Assembly: GCA_028686135.1 (NCBI GenBank)
Contig: JAQUCP010000005.1
Location: forward strand, 1-64,000
Reading direction: 5' to 3'
DNA length: 64,000 nucleotides
Source of the DNA: UBA12481 sp012523435
GTDB taxonomy: Bacteria; Bacteroidota; Bacteroidia; Bacteroidales; UBA12481
Shown here one piece after another: positions 1-8,222 of this stretch (position 1 is its first letter; each line of letters starts with the position of its first letter). Both the position numbers and the translations under genes were made by a program. The notes under the pieces were generated by a model that saw nothing but the letters and a program-made list of their open reading frames with translations, did not search any database and had not been told where the DNA came from.

Positions 1-42
1 GGTTGGTTTGGTTTGGGCTCTGTTTTTCCCGGTTAAGTGGTA

Positions 43-1080
43 CTAACGAATTCGAATAGATCCCATGTGGGATTCCAAATTGATGGTTGAGGATCCGTCA
101 CCGAAGGTACCGGTGGTTCTTTTCGGACTAACCCCGGGGATCTCCATTCCTCCTGATTTCTCTGTTGGATCAGCTTTGAACCCCTCTGGTAAACTAATGG
201 AACCCATATTAGAAGTGGCATCCAGTCGATATCCTGCCTTTGGATCGACCCGAATGCTGATCTCTCCCATGTTCTGTTCAGCTTCGATGGACCGAAATCC
301 AGCATCCACCGATCTGATATCAAGCGAGCCCATGCTTCCTTCGCAAATGAGCGAATGCAACAGATTTTCAATGACTACCTTGCTACTGGTCGACTCAATG
401 TCTAAAACCTCCACCGTTCCAATCTCCAAAGTGGAAAACTGAGCTTCGAGATTGAGGGTTCCTGCCTTGGTGATTTTAACCGGACTGGAATACTGCATTT
501 CGATATCAGCTTCGGTGATCTCGCCAATGGTGGCCTTACTGACGAACTGCATCTCAATGCTAGTCTCCGGACCCAGCAGTCCCAGTGCGTTCAGCGAACC
601 GAACTGGATGCTCAGATCAATTGGACCGGTCAACAGGCCAAGACTGACATCCCCGAACTGATTAGAAAGCTCGGCGGCGATACCTTTCGGAGCTTTGACG
701 AGATAATCGATGGTAAACGATCTTGACTCATCCTTTCCGTCATCGCGAGTTACTACCTTATTTTCAAGCCGTGTTTTGGCCATAATTCTGGATCCGCTGC
801 TATTGATATCCACGTTGATACGGTCCAGCAACTTGTCGGCTTTCACTTGGTCAGAGGCTTTTGCTTCAATCTTCACTTCGATGATTACCTTGTTTTGATC
901 CCAGGGTTCAACCGTCAGTTTTCCAAACTGGTTGTCAATTACCAGGACGGTCGACGAAGTGGTTGGGAATTCCTTCCGGATCTCTTTGGTTGCCCTTTGA
1001 GCCTGAGCTCCGGCAACGGCTACCGACAACAGTACAAGCGCAGCTATCGGTCTAAAAATACGTGAGTTCATTTTTTTCAT
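43..1080 (-). CDS. Exported DUF4097-like putative adhesin
   Basis: A 345-residue protein with an N-terminal signal peptide (about residues 1-28, ending AQAQ). The rest is rich in short alternating hydrophobic strands with repeated units such as NQFG and IQFG, as in DUF4097-type putative adhesins that fold as a beta-helix-like stack. Its molecular function is unknown. It is the last gene of a sigma factor, anti-sigma factor, adhesin run, and its start overlaps the anti-sigma gene end by 29 bases, so translation is probably coupled. In Bacteroidota such proteins often follow ECF sigma/anti-sigma pairs and may be part of the regulon. A second Met at position 1071 is an alternative start. Confidence 0.75.
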   Translation of the reverse strand: MKKMNSRIFRPIAALVLLSVAVAGAQAQRATKEIRKEFPTTSSTVLVIDNQFGKLTVEPWDQNKVIIEVKIEAKASDQVKADKLLDRINVDINSSGSRIMAKTRLENKVVTRDDGKDESRSFTIDYLVKAPKGIAAELSNQFGDVSLGLLTGPIDLSIQFGSLNALGLLGPETSIEMQFVSKATIGEITEADIEMQYSSPVKITKAGTLNLEAQFSTLEIGTVEVLDIESTSSKVVIENLLHSLICEGSMGSLDIRSVDAGFRSIEAEQNMGEISIRVDPKAGYRLDATSNMGSISLPEGFKADPTEKSGGMEIPGVSPKRTTGTFGDGSSTINLESHMGSIRIR

Positions 1081-1651
1081 TTTTTGGGTTATTGTTTGAA
1101 TTGATTTGGTTGAGATAATGGATCAGTTCGTTCATGATGGATAGCTTAGTCTGATAATACCGGATCATTGCATGGACAATCCGTTCATCTCCCGGATGAG
1201 TGCCCATCTTTTGCTGCAGGCTCAGATAGACAGAATCCATGCCGGCCAGCTCATCCTGGACCATGCGTCGATAATCATCACCCTCCAGCGTGGTGGTCAG
1301 GGTGTCAATCGCCAGTGTGTTCTCGCCAATCCGACTGGTGTAGTAAAACTCTACCTTACCCAGATCAGGGTTAATATCGCTAAGCGTCAGTAAATCAGGA
1401 TCTTGATCTATGAAGCGTTCATAGAGAAAGATGGCGGAGGCCAGAGCGATCAGGGCAATGGCAGCGATGGAGCTGACCCGATAAACCAGGTTTAGTCTTC
1501 TTCTGCGAGCTTCTCCCCGCAGTCTGGCTTCAAACCGCTCAACGTGCCCTGCTGATGGTTCTTCCTCTCCGAACATCTCTCTGTTTTCTTTGATCATGTT
1601 TTCTAGCCAATCCATATCTTCCACAATTTTTGTTATCCTGTTATCTTCCAA
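1052..1651 (-). CDS. Probable membrane-anchored anti-sigma factor
   Basis: A 199-residue protein with a charged, helical N-terminal half (about 1-52, with a GHVERFEARL-like stretch), one transmembrane segment (about residues 55-78) and an extracytoplasmic C-terminal region of mostly helices. This one-helix layout directly after an ECF sigma gene, overlapping it by 11 bases, is typical of Bacteroidota anti-sigma partners. The inferred role is to hold the sigma factor at the inner membrane until a signal arrives. No zinc-binding HxxxCxxC motif is visible, so it is not a ZAS-type anti-sigma. Function is assigned mainly from context and topology. Confidence 0.7.
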   Translation of the reverse strand: MEDNRITKIVEDMDWLENMIKENREMFGEEEPSAGHVERFEARLRGEARRRRLNLVYRVSSIAAIALIALASAIFLYERFIDQDPDLLTLSDINPDLGKVEFYYTSRIGENTLAIDTLTTTLEGDDYRRMVQDELAGMDSVYLSLQQKMGTHPGDERIVHAMIRYYQTKLSIMNELIHYLNQINSNNNPKNEKNELTYF

Positions 1652-2195
1652 TTAACTGGAGCAGTTTCTGTTTGCCCCGTGAGAGGTGAGCCCTGCTTGT
1701 TGAGGCCGGAATCCCCAGAATCTGCCCAATCTCCTCGTGATCATATCCCTCGAAAAGGTTGAGCGATAGCACCAGGCGGTATTTTTCCGGCAACCGTTGC
1801 ATGGCCCTTTTTATCATTCCGACCTTCTCTTCGGTGGTTTCTGTTTTCTCAATACTTTCATCCTGATAATCAGTTTCTTCGGGTATGTCGGTAGTGAGCT
1901 CCAATACCCCCTTTCTCTTTCTGAGGGCATCCACCGAGCGGTTGATGACAATCCGTTTGAGCCAGCCGCCAAAGCTGATGCTCAGATCTATCTTTGTCAT
2001 TGCCCGGAAAGCAACCAGGAAGGCTTCCTGCATCACGTCTTCCGCTTCCATGGGGTCCGATAAAATTCTGAGACTCACATGGTACATGGGTTTGTAATAG
2101 AGCTTGTAAAGCTTCATTTGCGCCTGTGGATCGCCCCTTTTGCAGGCTTCCAGGAGTTCCTGGTGGACTATCCTATGTTCGGTCGTGGTCTCCAT
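1641..2195 (-). CDS. ECF-type RNA polymerase sigma factor
   Basis: A 184-residue sigma-70 family protein of ECF size. Region 2 spans roughly residues 10-85, with the conserved AEDVMQEAFLVAF stretch that contacts core polymerase and the -10-like element. Region 4 spans roughly 130-180, with RLPEKYRLVL and a helix-turn-helix GYDHEEIGQILGIPASTSRAHLSR (broken here for description: GYDHEEIGQILG then the recognition helix). I chose the Met at 2195 because the longer reading frame to 2246 would run into an intrinsic terminator at 2219-2260. It overlaps the anti-sigma gene by 11 bases and probably directs transcription of an envelope-stress or surface regulon. Confidence 0.85.
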   Translation of the reverse strand: METTTEHRIVHQELLEACKRGDPQAQMKLYKLYYKPMYHVSLRILSDPMEAEDVMQEAFLVAFRAMTKIDLSISFGGWLKRIVINRSVDALRKRKGVLELTTDIPEETDYQDESIEKTETTEEKVGMIKRAMQRLPEKYRLVLSLNLFEGYDHEEIGQILGIPASTSRAHLSRGKQKLLQLIGR

Positions 2196-2218
2196 GATTT
2201 CATTGGTAAGACGAGACG

Positions 2219-2260
2219 AAAAAAAAAGTGCTGCAATTTTCCTCAAAAAAAATGCAGCAC
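2219..2260 (-). terminator. Intrinsic terminator after the thiS-like gene
   Basis: On the minus strand a perfect 8-bp stem (GTGCTGCA paired with TGCAGCAC, loop 2236-2252) is followed by nine T residues (2219-2227). It separates the DUF364-lipoprotein-thiS run from the sigma factor gene and supports a downstream start for that gene. Confidence 0.8.
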
Positions 2261-2281
2261 CGGTTAACCTAAGTTATCTAA

Positions 2282-2485
2282 TCAACCTCCGCTGATCAGA
2301 TGGATAATTTCAACCACATCCCCATCTTTCACGGTGCTGGTGTCATATTCCGGTTTCCGGATCAGGGTGCCATTGATTTTCACCACCAGGCCATGGAAGG
2401 AAAATTTTTTGTATTGCATGATGTCTCTGATTGTCAGTGTTTTCCCGGGGATTTCTTCGGGTCGGTTGTTCAGTGTGATTTTCAT
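2282..2485 (-). CDS. ThiS/MoaD-family sulfur carrier protein
   Basis: A 67-residue ubiquitin-fold protein ending in the diagnostic Gly-Gly, preceded by VEIIHLISGG, the usual ThiS C-terminus. In this family the terminal glycine is adenylated by a ThiF/MoeB-type enzyme and thiocarboxylated to donate sulfur, for thiamine thiazole (ThiS) or molybdopterin (MoaD). The sequence is closer in style to ThiS, yet no other thiamine gene is nearby. It follows a DUF364 protein and a lipoprotein and lies divergent from an AOR-family enzyme, so a role in the pterin cofactor cannot be excluded. The specific pathway is unresolved. Confidence 0.8.
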   Translation of the reverse strand: MKITLNNRPEEIPGKTLTIRDIMQYKKFSFHGLVVKINGTLIRKPEYDTSTVKDGDVVEIIHLISGG

Positions 2486-2543
2486 GTTTTGGGGCCTCTG
2501 TATAGTGTCATAAATACTACGACAACCGGAGGTAATGTTTTGT

Positions 2544-3680
2544 TTAGTAGTTTCGGTAGTAGGATTTTAGTGTACTCTTTGCCTGATCGAATATGGGTTT
2601 AGTGAATTCTAGGAACATTTGCTGGTGTGGTGGTGGTGCCTCTGCCCTCCTCTTACACATTTCCAGCTGCTGGTGAGTCAAGGCCCTCTCATCGCCATTA
2701 AACTGGGCCCATTCGTTAACCCAGGTAAAGGTTCCGGGAAATTTTCGGCTCAATTTGGCTTTTCGGCTTTGCCCATCCAATATTCTCAGGGTTAAAACAC
2801 CGCTTGAAACAACCTCCCTCCTGTTCGTTATTAGCTTAGCTTTCACTTTATTATACACGTCAACCTGCCTGCCGTCAATGGTTGCAGTTCCAACTTTAAC
2901 CGAATCTTTGCTGGTGTACTCTTTTTCCGATCTTTTCTCGTTGACAGCTCCAACGATAAATTCTTCAAATTCCATGATCAGGATCTCATCAATATAGGGC
3001 AATTTTTTTGCCTCCTGGTTTGAGTAGAACCATACGAACTCATTTTTAATCCCAGTCTGCAGATAAGAATAGATTTGATCGTAGAAAAAGTCGGAACTGA
3101 CCCGAAACTGTCCACGCACCGGGATTTGTTCGACCGAGACCTTTAGTGCCGCATCGAACTTGGCCTGTTCGATTTTTTTGTTGACATCCTGATAGCCAGG
3201 CACAAATCGATTTGCATTCAGGAATTGATCATAGGCATCCCGGGCTGCTTCACGGGTATTTTGATTCAGGAGGTTGACTCCCAGTTCGTAGGCTTCATGG
3301 GCGGCTTTCTGGCGGGCGGCGGTGAGTTGTTCGGAATAGGATGTTGGGTTCCGGAAGATTTCGAGGGCAGCCGGGCATTTGCGAATCTCCTCGGCCATGT
3401 GGTTCATGATTTCGTATTGCTCAACTGTTTTGGCATACTTTATTGGATCGGCGCTTCGGAGCAGCTGTTCGATCTCGTTAGTATGAGTTTCCAGGGCAAG
3501 GGGATAGGCCTGTCGGAGCGTTTGGACCGATTTCTTGTGGTCAGGGCTGTGTCGCAACCGCTCCACAGCCTGAATGACAGCTTGGGAATAGTTTCCCTTT
3601 TGATAAGCTTTTTTGCCTGAAGTGCAAGCGGTTGCCATCAGCACCAGGGCTAGGGCGATTAATAGGGGTAGTCTGGACAT
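2544..3680 (-). CDS. Lipoprotein with TPR-like N-terminal helices, function unknown
   Basis: A 378-residue protein with a lipoprotein signal peptide (lipobox LMATAC, Cys at about residue 19). After the signal, helical repeat-like segments such as AYQKGNYSQAVIQAVERL suggest TPR packing to roughly residue 180. The second half is mixed alpha/beta and ends in a Tyr-rich tail. I do not recognise the C-terminal domain. The gene lies 10 bases after the DUF364 gene and 58 bases before the thiS-like gene on the same strand, so the three are probably co-transcribed. The predicted location is a membrane-anchored periplasmic or outer-membrane lipoprotein. Confidence 0.7.
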   Translation of the reverse strand: MSRLPLLIALALVLMATACTSGKKAYQKGNYSQAVIQAVERLRHSPDHKKSVQTLRQAYPLALETHTNEIEQLLRSADPIKYAKTVEQYEIMNHMAEEIRKCPAALEIFRNPTSYSEQLTAARQKAAHEAYELGVNLLNQNTREAARDAYDQFLNANRFVPGYQDVNKKIEQAKFDAALKVSVEQIPVRGQFRVSSDFFYDQIYSYLQTGIKNEFVWFYSNQEAKKLPYIDEILIMEFEEFIVGAVNEKRSEKEYTSKDSVKVGTATIDGRQVDVYNKVKAKLITNRREVVSSGVLTLRILDGQSRKAKLSRKFPGTFTWVNEWAQFNGDERALTHQQLEMCKRRAEAPPPHQQMFLEFTKPIFDQAKSTLKSYYRNY

Positions 3681-3690
3681 CGGGTAATTG

Positions 3691-4371
3691 TTATTTGGCT
3701 TTCAAAGATACTTTATTTGCCAAGGGGCTGAAAGAGCGGGTTCCATGGCCGGCTGCGATCAGGTTCAGCACGTTAAAGTCAAAGGGTTCAAATACCATTC
3801 CACACAGTCGCTTGATCGGCATTCCCCCAAACAGATCAATCGCCAATGGCGTGGAAGGACCGAGAAGAAAAATCTCCCCGGATGCCCCGATTTGGCTGAG
3901 AACCTCTGTAAAGGTGCCATTGAATATGGTGGTGGATGTCATGATGACCCGTTCAGCTTTCGCTAGAGCATCAGGCATTTCTTCAATCGGGGCTCTTTCA
4001 TCACTGGTTTCTTTGAGGTCATAAACCTTCAGCGGGATCTTTTCTGCCCTGAAACGGGCAACCAATGGTTGAAAATCACCGACCATCACTGTTCGGGAGG
4101 TGCCAGAGAAGTCCACCACTTCGAAAATATCTCCTGATGATTCGAAATGCTGATGGCTGTTGTGACTGGCGTTAAAGTATGCGCAACAAAGAATCCGATG
4201 CTCCAATCGGGAATAATCTGGGGTACGGAGCGTCAGAGGATCTGTTTCCACCTGATGCCCCAAGGTGGCACAAACTCCAATATGACCATCATCCAACATA
4301 ATAGCGACATAAGCCAAGCCTCTGGCTACGGCCAGAATCCGCCCGGGATCATAGGGATATTGGGCTGCCAT
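3691..4371 (-). CDS. DUF364 (putative heavy-metal chelation) protein
   Basis: A 226-residue cytosolic protein. The C-terminal half holds the DUF364 pattern: a Thr-Ser-Thr/Asn-Gly-Thr segment (TSTTIFNGTFTEVL), then IFLLGPSTPLAIDLF and an RLCGMVFEP strand, matching the Rossmann-like C-terminal domain of this family. The family is annotated as putative heavy-metal chelation; no enzymatic reaction is established. The Met at 4371 was chosen because the upstream extension is compositionally unlike the protein. It is transcribed divergently from the AOR-family tungsten enzyme across a 180-base intergenic region with a possible ModE half-site, so a role in tungsten or molybdenum handling is a reasonable inference. 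Confidence 0.7.
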   Translation of the reverse strand: MAAQYPYDPGRILAVARGLAYVAIMLDDGHIGVCATLGHQVETDPLTLRTPDYSRLEHRILCCAYFNASHNSHQHFESSGDIFEVVDFSGTSRTVMVGDFQPLVARFRAEKIPLKVYDLKETSDERAPIEEMPDALAKAERVIMTSTTIFNGTFTEVLSQIGASGEIFLLGPSTPLAIDLFGGMPIKRLCGMVFEPFDFNVLNLIAAGHGTRSFSPLANKVSLKAK

Positions 4372-4446
4372 TGAGGGAAAAGGATCCGATACAATCAAAA
4401 TAGGGCTATAATTTATTGAAAATACATCGAAAATGCTTATTAACAG

Positions 4447-4470
4447 CGATATGCACGAAGATACATAATG
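4447..4470. promoter_or_regulatory. Candidate ModE-type operator, one perfect half
   Basis: CGATATGCA (4447-4455) is identical to a half-site of the perfect palindrome at 9229-9258. After exactly the same 6-base spacer comes TACATAATG, which matches 6 of 9 positions of the expected second arm. The site is 23 bases upstream of the TTTG element of the AOR promoter, a position suited to activation, and between divergent genes. Confidence 0.45.
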
Positions 4471-4493
4471 ATATAAATCATGCAATTAGGACC

Positions 4494-4522
4494 TTTGGGG
4501 TAATGTATAATTTTTAATTTTG
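4494..4522 (+). promoter_or_regulatory. Bacteroidota-type promoter of the AOR gene
   Basis: TTTG (4494-4497), a 17-base spacer and TAATTTTG (4515-4522) match the Bacteroidota -33 TTTG and -7 TANNTTTG consensus. The predicted transcript starts about 20 bases before the ATG at 4552. Confidence 0.6.
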
Positions 4523-4551
4523 CCTCAAATGTAAGGAAAAAGAAAAGCTGT

Positions 4552-6708
4552 ATGGATATAAAAAAAATGCTCCAGGCGCACCGCCTTCTGGCCGAATTCA
4601 AGTACGACGTTACTCCGCTTGACAAAGGCTACACTGACAAGATTCTGTATCTGAATCTATCGGATAATTCCATGAGGATCAAGGATGTTGATCCACTCAT
4701 GAAAGAAAAGTTCATCGGAGGCAAAGGCTACGGTTTGAAGCTATTATGGGAGGCAACCCGTCCAGATACCCGATGGGATGATCCTGAGAATGAGGTGATT
4801 ATTTCATCCGGCCCGATTGGTGGTATAACACAGTATTCTGGCACCGGCAAATCGCTCGTGGTGACATTATCTCCGGCCAGTGGATCGGTAACTGACAGTA
4901 ATGCTGGTGGCTACTTTGGCCCATTTGTGAAGTTTTCCGGCTTTGATGCGATTGAGCTTCAAGGGAAAGCTAAATCTGATATCATCATAATCATTGATGG
5001 AACCAAGGGAGTGATCCGTTTTGAAGAGGCTCCTGAAGAGCCGATGGATAGTCATCTGCTCAGTGAGATTCTTACTGAGATGTATGCTGATGATGAGGGT
5101 TCTAAGCAGAATGTCAGTGTCATCACCACTGGAATGGCTGCTGAGCATTCCTGGTTGGGAATGATCAACTTCAGTTTCTTTGACAAAAAGAAGAACCGTG
5201 TGAGACTGAAACAGGCGGGCCGTGGAGGAACTGGTACTGTGTTGCGTAGCAAAAAGGTGAAAGCCGTTGTTTGTAAAATCCCGGGCGTGAAGGGTAACAT
5301 GAATAATGTAGTGGACCTGCCCGCTATCATGGAACGGGGGCGCCGCTTTAATAAGGAGATGCGCGATCTGGATGATTCACAGAGTGAAATGAAGACCAAG
5401 GGGACTGCGCACCTGATGGAAATTATGAACGACTACGACCTGCTGCCAACCAATAACTACAAATTCGGATCTCATCCAGAGGCTCACAAAATCGATTCGG
5501 AAGTCTGGAAATCCCTCTTTAAACAAGGAACTCCCGATGGCTGTTGGATCGGATGTAACATGTCCTGTGCAAAGGCTGTTGACCCCTTTATCCTGAAAAC
5601 AGGGCCTTATGCTGGACAAAACGTTCTTGTTGATGGACCGGAGTATGAAAATGCTGCCGGACTTGGCTCTAACTGCGGAATTTTTGATCCTAATTATATT
5701 ATTGAGGCCAACTTCTACTGCGATACCTATGGCATGGATGTTATCAGCTGGGGTACCCTGCTTGCCTTTGTCATGGAGTGCTATGAAGCCGGAATTTTGA
5801 ATAAGGAACGTACTGGCGGGCTGGAGCTGAATTTCGGGAACGCGGAAGCAGCGATCGAGTTGCTGCACCAAGTAGCCCGCGGCGAAGGTTTTGGCCTGAT
5901 CGCCGGCAAAGGTGTGCGCAAAATGAAAGAGATCTTCGTTAAAGAGTTCGGCGCAGATCCAGCTTTTGTCAATGATATCGGAATGGAGAACAAAGGTCTC
6001 GAGTATTCCGAATATGTCTCCAAAGAATCCTTGGCCCAACAGGGTGGATTCGCCATGACCAACAAAGGTCCCCAACACGACGAAGCTTGGCTGATCTTTA
6101 TGGATATGGTTAATAATCAGATACCTACGTTTGAAGATAAGGCAGAAGCTCTTCACTATTTCCCCATGTTCCGGACCTGGTTTGGCTTAGTAGGCCTTTG
6201 TAAACTGCCCTGGAACGACGTGGAACCGGCTAACAACGCCGAAACCGATGAGCCAGCCAAGGTGCCCGAGCATGTGGATAATTACGTAACCCTATACAAA
6301 GCTGTTACCGGCCGTGATTTCGATAAGCACCGGATGATCGAGGATTCGGAACGGGTGTATAATTTTCAACGGGTGTTCAATCTGCGACGGGGATATGGTA
6401 CCCGGAAATCTGACGCCCAACCATTCCGTGCTGCTGGACCAGTTACTATTGAGGAATATGAAAGCCGTGCGGAACGGTATGATAAACAGTTGCTTGAACA
6501 GGTCGGGTTCGATCCGACCGGAAAATCAACCGAGGAAAAACTCAGAAGACTCCGTCAATACCGTGAAGCTCAGTACGAAAAACTGCTCGATGCAGTTTAT
6601 TTGCGGCGCGGCTGGAATTCCAACGGCGTGCCGAAAATTGAGTTTTTGAAAAAAATAGGGATGGATCTGCCTGAGGTGATCGAGGTCGTAACTCCCTACC
6701 AGGAGTAA
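4552..6708 (+). CDS. Aldehyde:ferredoxin oxidoreductase-family tungsten enzyme
   Basis: A 718-residue member of the AOR family, which carries a tungsten bis-pterin cofactor and one [4Fe-4S] cluster and usually oxidises aldehydes with ferredoxin as acceptor. The N-terminal AOR domain (about 25-235) has GGKGYGLKLLWEAT and the cofactor-binding AGRGGTGTVL. Cluster ligands are most likely Cys331, Cys335, Cys339 and Cys550 (GLCKLPW). The CX3CX3C spacing differs from the CX2CX3C recalled for Pyrococcus AOR, and the protein is about 110 residues longer than that enzyme. No ferredoxin-like subunit is adjacent. The substrate is unknown. Adjacent tungstate-type uptake genes and a ModE-like site fit a tungsten enzyme. 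Confidence 0.88.
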   Translation: MDIKKMLQAHRLLAEFKYDVTPLDKGYTDKILYLNLSDNSMRIKDVDPLMKEKFIGGKGYGLKLLWEATRPDTRWDDPENEVIISSGPIGGITQYSGTGKSLVVTLSPASGSVTDSNAGGYFGPFVKFSGFDAIELQGKAKSDIIIIIDGTKGVIRFEEAPEEPMDSHLLSEILTEMYADDEGSKQNVSVITTGMAAEHSWLGMINFSFFDKKKNRVRLKQAGRGGTGTVLRSKKVKAVVCKIPGVKGNMNNVVDLPAIMERGRRFNKEMRDLDDSQSEMKTKGTAHLMEIMNDYDLLPTNNYKFGSHPEAHKIDSEVWKSLFKQGTPDGCWIGCNMSCAKAVDPFILKTGPYAGQNVLVDGPEYENAAGLGSNCGIFDPNYIIEANFYCDTYGMDVISWGTLLAFVMECYEAGILNKERTGGLELNFGNAEAAIELLHQVARGEGFGLIAGKGVRKMKEIFVKEFGADPAFVNDIGMENKGLEYSEYVSKESLAQQGGFAMTNKGPQHDEAWLIFMDMVNNQIPTFEDKAEALHYFPMFRTWFGLVGLCKLPWNDVEPANNAETDEPAKVPEHVDNYVTLYKAVTGRDFDKHRMIEDSERVYNFQRVFNLRRGYGTRKSDAQPFRAAGPVTIEEYESRAERYDKQLLEQVGFDPTGKSTEEKLRRLRQYREAQYEKLLDAVYLRRGWNSNGVPKIEFLKKIGMDLPEVIEVVTPYQE

Positions 6709-6734
6709 GTAGCCTAGTCTGCCCCTGTTTTTTC

Positions 6735-6773
6735 AAAAGCCCCGACCTTCGCATGAAAGAGATCGGGGCTTTT
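6735..6773. terminator. Intrinsic terminator after the AOR gene
   Basis: An 11-bp perfect inverted repeat (AAAAGCCCCGA, 6735-6745, with TCGGGGCTTTT, 6763-6773) with a 17-base loop. The flanking A and T runs would allow termination on either strand. It isolates the AOR transcript from the MATE gene. Confidence 0.8.
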
Positions 6774-6775
6774 GC

Positions 6776-6783
6776 TATCTTTG
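6776..6783 (+). promoter_or_regulatory. Possible -7 element for the MATE gene
   Basis: TATCTTTG matches TANNTTTG and lies 32 bases before the ATG at 6816, immediately after the terminator. No convincing TTTG -33 element is present at the usual spacing. Confidence 0.4.
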
Positions 6784-6815
6784 CCGCCTCTTTGCGGAAA
6801 TGCTCCACCAATTAC

Positions 6816-8198
6816 ATGACAGAACAAAAGATAGCAGAAAAAAGCCTTGAGCTGGGCCATGAGAAAATCCCACGATTGATGTGGCGCTACTTTGTGCCTG
6901 CATTTATCGGGGTGATCATGAATGCTACTTACAATATTGTGGACCGCATCTTTATTGGTCAGGGCGTTGGATCTTATGCCCTGTCTGGATTGAGTGTCGT
7001 TTTTCCAATCATGATGGTGGTGATGTCATTCGGCATGCTCATCGGGATGGGAGCAGGGGTCCAGGTTTCTATCAATATGGGGCGCGGAGATTTTAAACGT
7101 GCTGAGAAGGTTCTGGGAACTGGCCTGTTTTTAATGATCACTATCGGAATTATGGTCTCTTTCCTGGGCCTGGCTATTAAAGGTCCGATGCTCAATCTGT
7201 TTGGAGCTACAGAGCAAACATTGGGCTATGCTGATGATTATCTGAATATTATCCTCTGGGGAGTCGTGTTTCAGGTCGTCGGATTTAGCCTTAACAATAT
7301 TATACGTGCTGAGGGTAACGCCAAAATAGCCATGCAAAGCATGTTGTTGAGCGGAGGGGTGAACCTAGTCCTCGATCCTATCTTTATTTTTGGATTAGAT
7401 ATGGGAGTCAAGGGTGCAGCCTACGCCACCGTCTGCGCTTCAATCGTCTTGGATGTCTGGGTTGTTGCTCATTTCTTGAGCAAAAGATCGGTTCTTCGCC
7501 TCAAGTGGCCTAATGTCAGACCGGATTGGAAAATCATTGGCCTGATCGTGAGCATCGGGATGGCTCCATTCTTCATGCACCTGGCCTCCAGTGCAGTTAA
7601 TGCCGTGTTAATGAATCAGTTAATTAAATATGGTGGGGACTTGGCGGTTGGAGCTCTTGGAATCATAGCCTCAGTTTCCCAGCTGCTTGTGATGTCAATG
7701 ATTGCCATCAATATGGCCAGCCAACCGATCATCGGATATAACTTTGGTGCCCGTCAATTTGATCGGGTCAAACAAACCGTCCGAAACGGTATTGTGGCAG
7801 CAACCGGAATCGGCTTGTTTGGATTTCTGATCGTTCAGCTATTTCCGCAATCAATTGTCTTGCTATTCAATTCCTCTGATAAGGAACTTTTTGACATTGC
7901 AGTCAAAGGACTTCGAATTTTTTTGATGCTTCTTCCACTAGTTGGGTTCCAGGTTATTGCTGCCAATTTTTTTCAGAATATCGGCAAAGCAAAAATGGCC
8001 ACCTTTCTCTCCTTGCTGCGACAACTGATCGTTTTAGTCCCAGCCCTTTTTATTCTGCCGGGAATGTTCGGCCTCACTGGAGTGTGGCTCTGCAGTCCGG
8101 TTTCCGATCTGATCTCGGGAATTATCACCGGAGCATTCCTCTGGTGGCAACTTAGAAAACTGGGCGAGGAGAATCCCGACCGGATTGCTGGGGATTAA
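6816..8198 (+). CDS. MATE family cation/drug antiporter
   Basis: A 460-residue inner-membrane protein with about 12 transmembrane segments in two similar halves, as in NorM-like multidrug and toxin extruders. N-terminal residues IPRLMWRYFVPAFIGVIMNA and the following NIVDRIFIGQGVG segment are typical of the bacterial MATE group. Such proteins exchange Na+ or H+ for organic cations. The Met at 6816 was chosen because the 21 codons upstream overlap the terminator and the -7 element. It sits 24 bases before the wtpA-like gene, so read-through into that gene is possible, but no functional link to metal uptake is evident. Confidence 0.9.
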   Translation: MTEQKIAEKSLELGHEKIPRLMWRYFVPAFIGVIMNATYNIVDRIFIGQGVGSYALSGLSVVFPIMMVVMSFGMLIGMGAGVQVSINMGRGDFKRAEKVLGTGLFLMITIGIMVSFLGLAIKGPMLNLFGATEQTLGYADDYLNIILWGVVFQVVGFSLNNIIRAEGNAKIAMQSMLLSGGVNLVLDPIFIFGLDMGVKGAAYATVCASIVLDVWVVAHFLSKRSVLRLKWPNVRPDWKIIGLIVSIGMAPFFMHLASSAVNAVLMNQLIKYGGDLAVGALGIIASVSQLLVMSMIAINMASQPIIGYNFGARQFDRVKQTVRNGIVAATGIGLFGFLIVQLFPQSIVLLFNSSDKELFDIAVKGLRIFLMLLPLVGFQVIAANFFQNIGKAKMATFLSLLRQLIVLVPALFILPGMFGLTGVWLCSPVSDLISGIITGAFLWWQLRKLGEENPDRIAGD

Positions 8199-8222
8199 AT
8201 AGAACCTGGTTACCTTTAAGCC

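Noticed and set aside
5377..6156. Long 259-codon open frame on the minus strand inside the AOR gene
   Set aside because: It is a shadow of the strongly conserved AOR coding sequence, with no recognisable domain.
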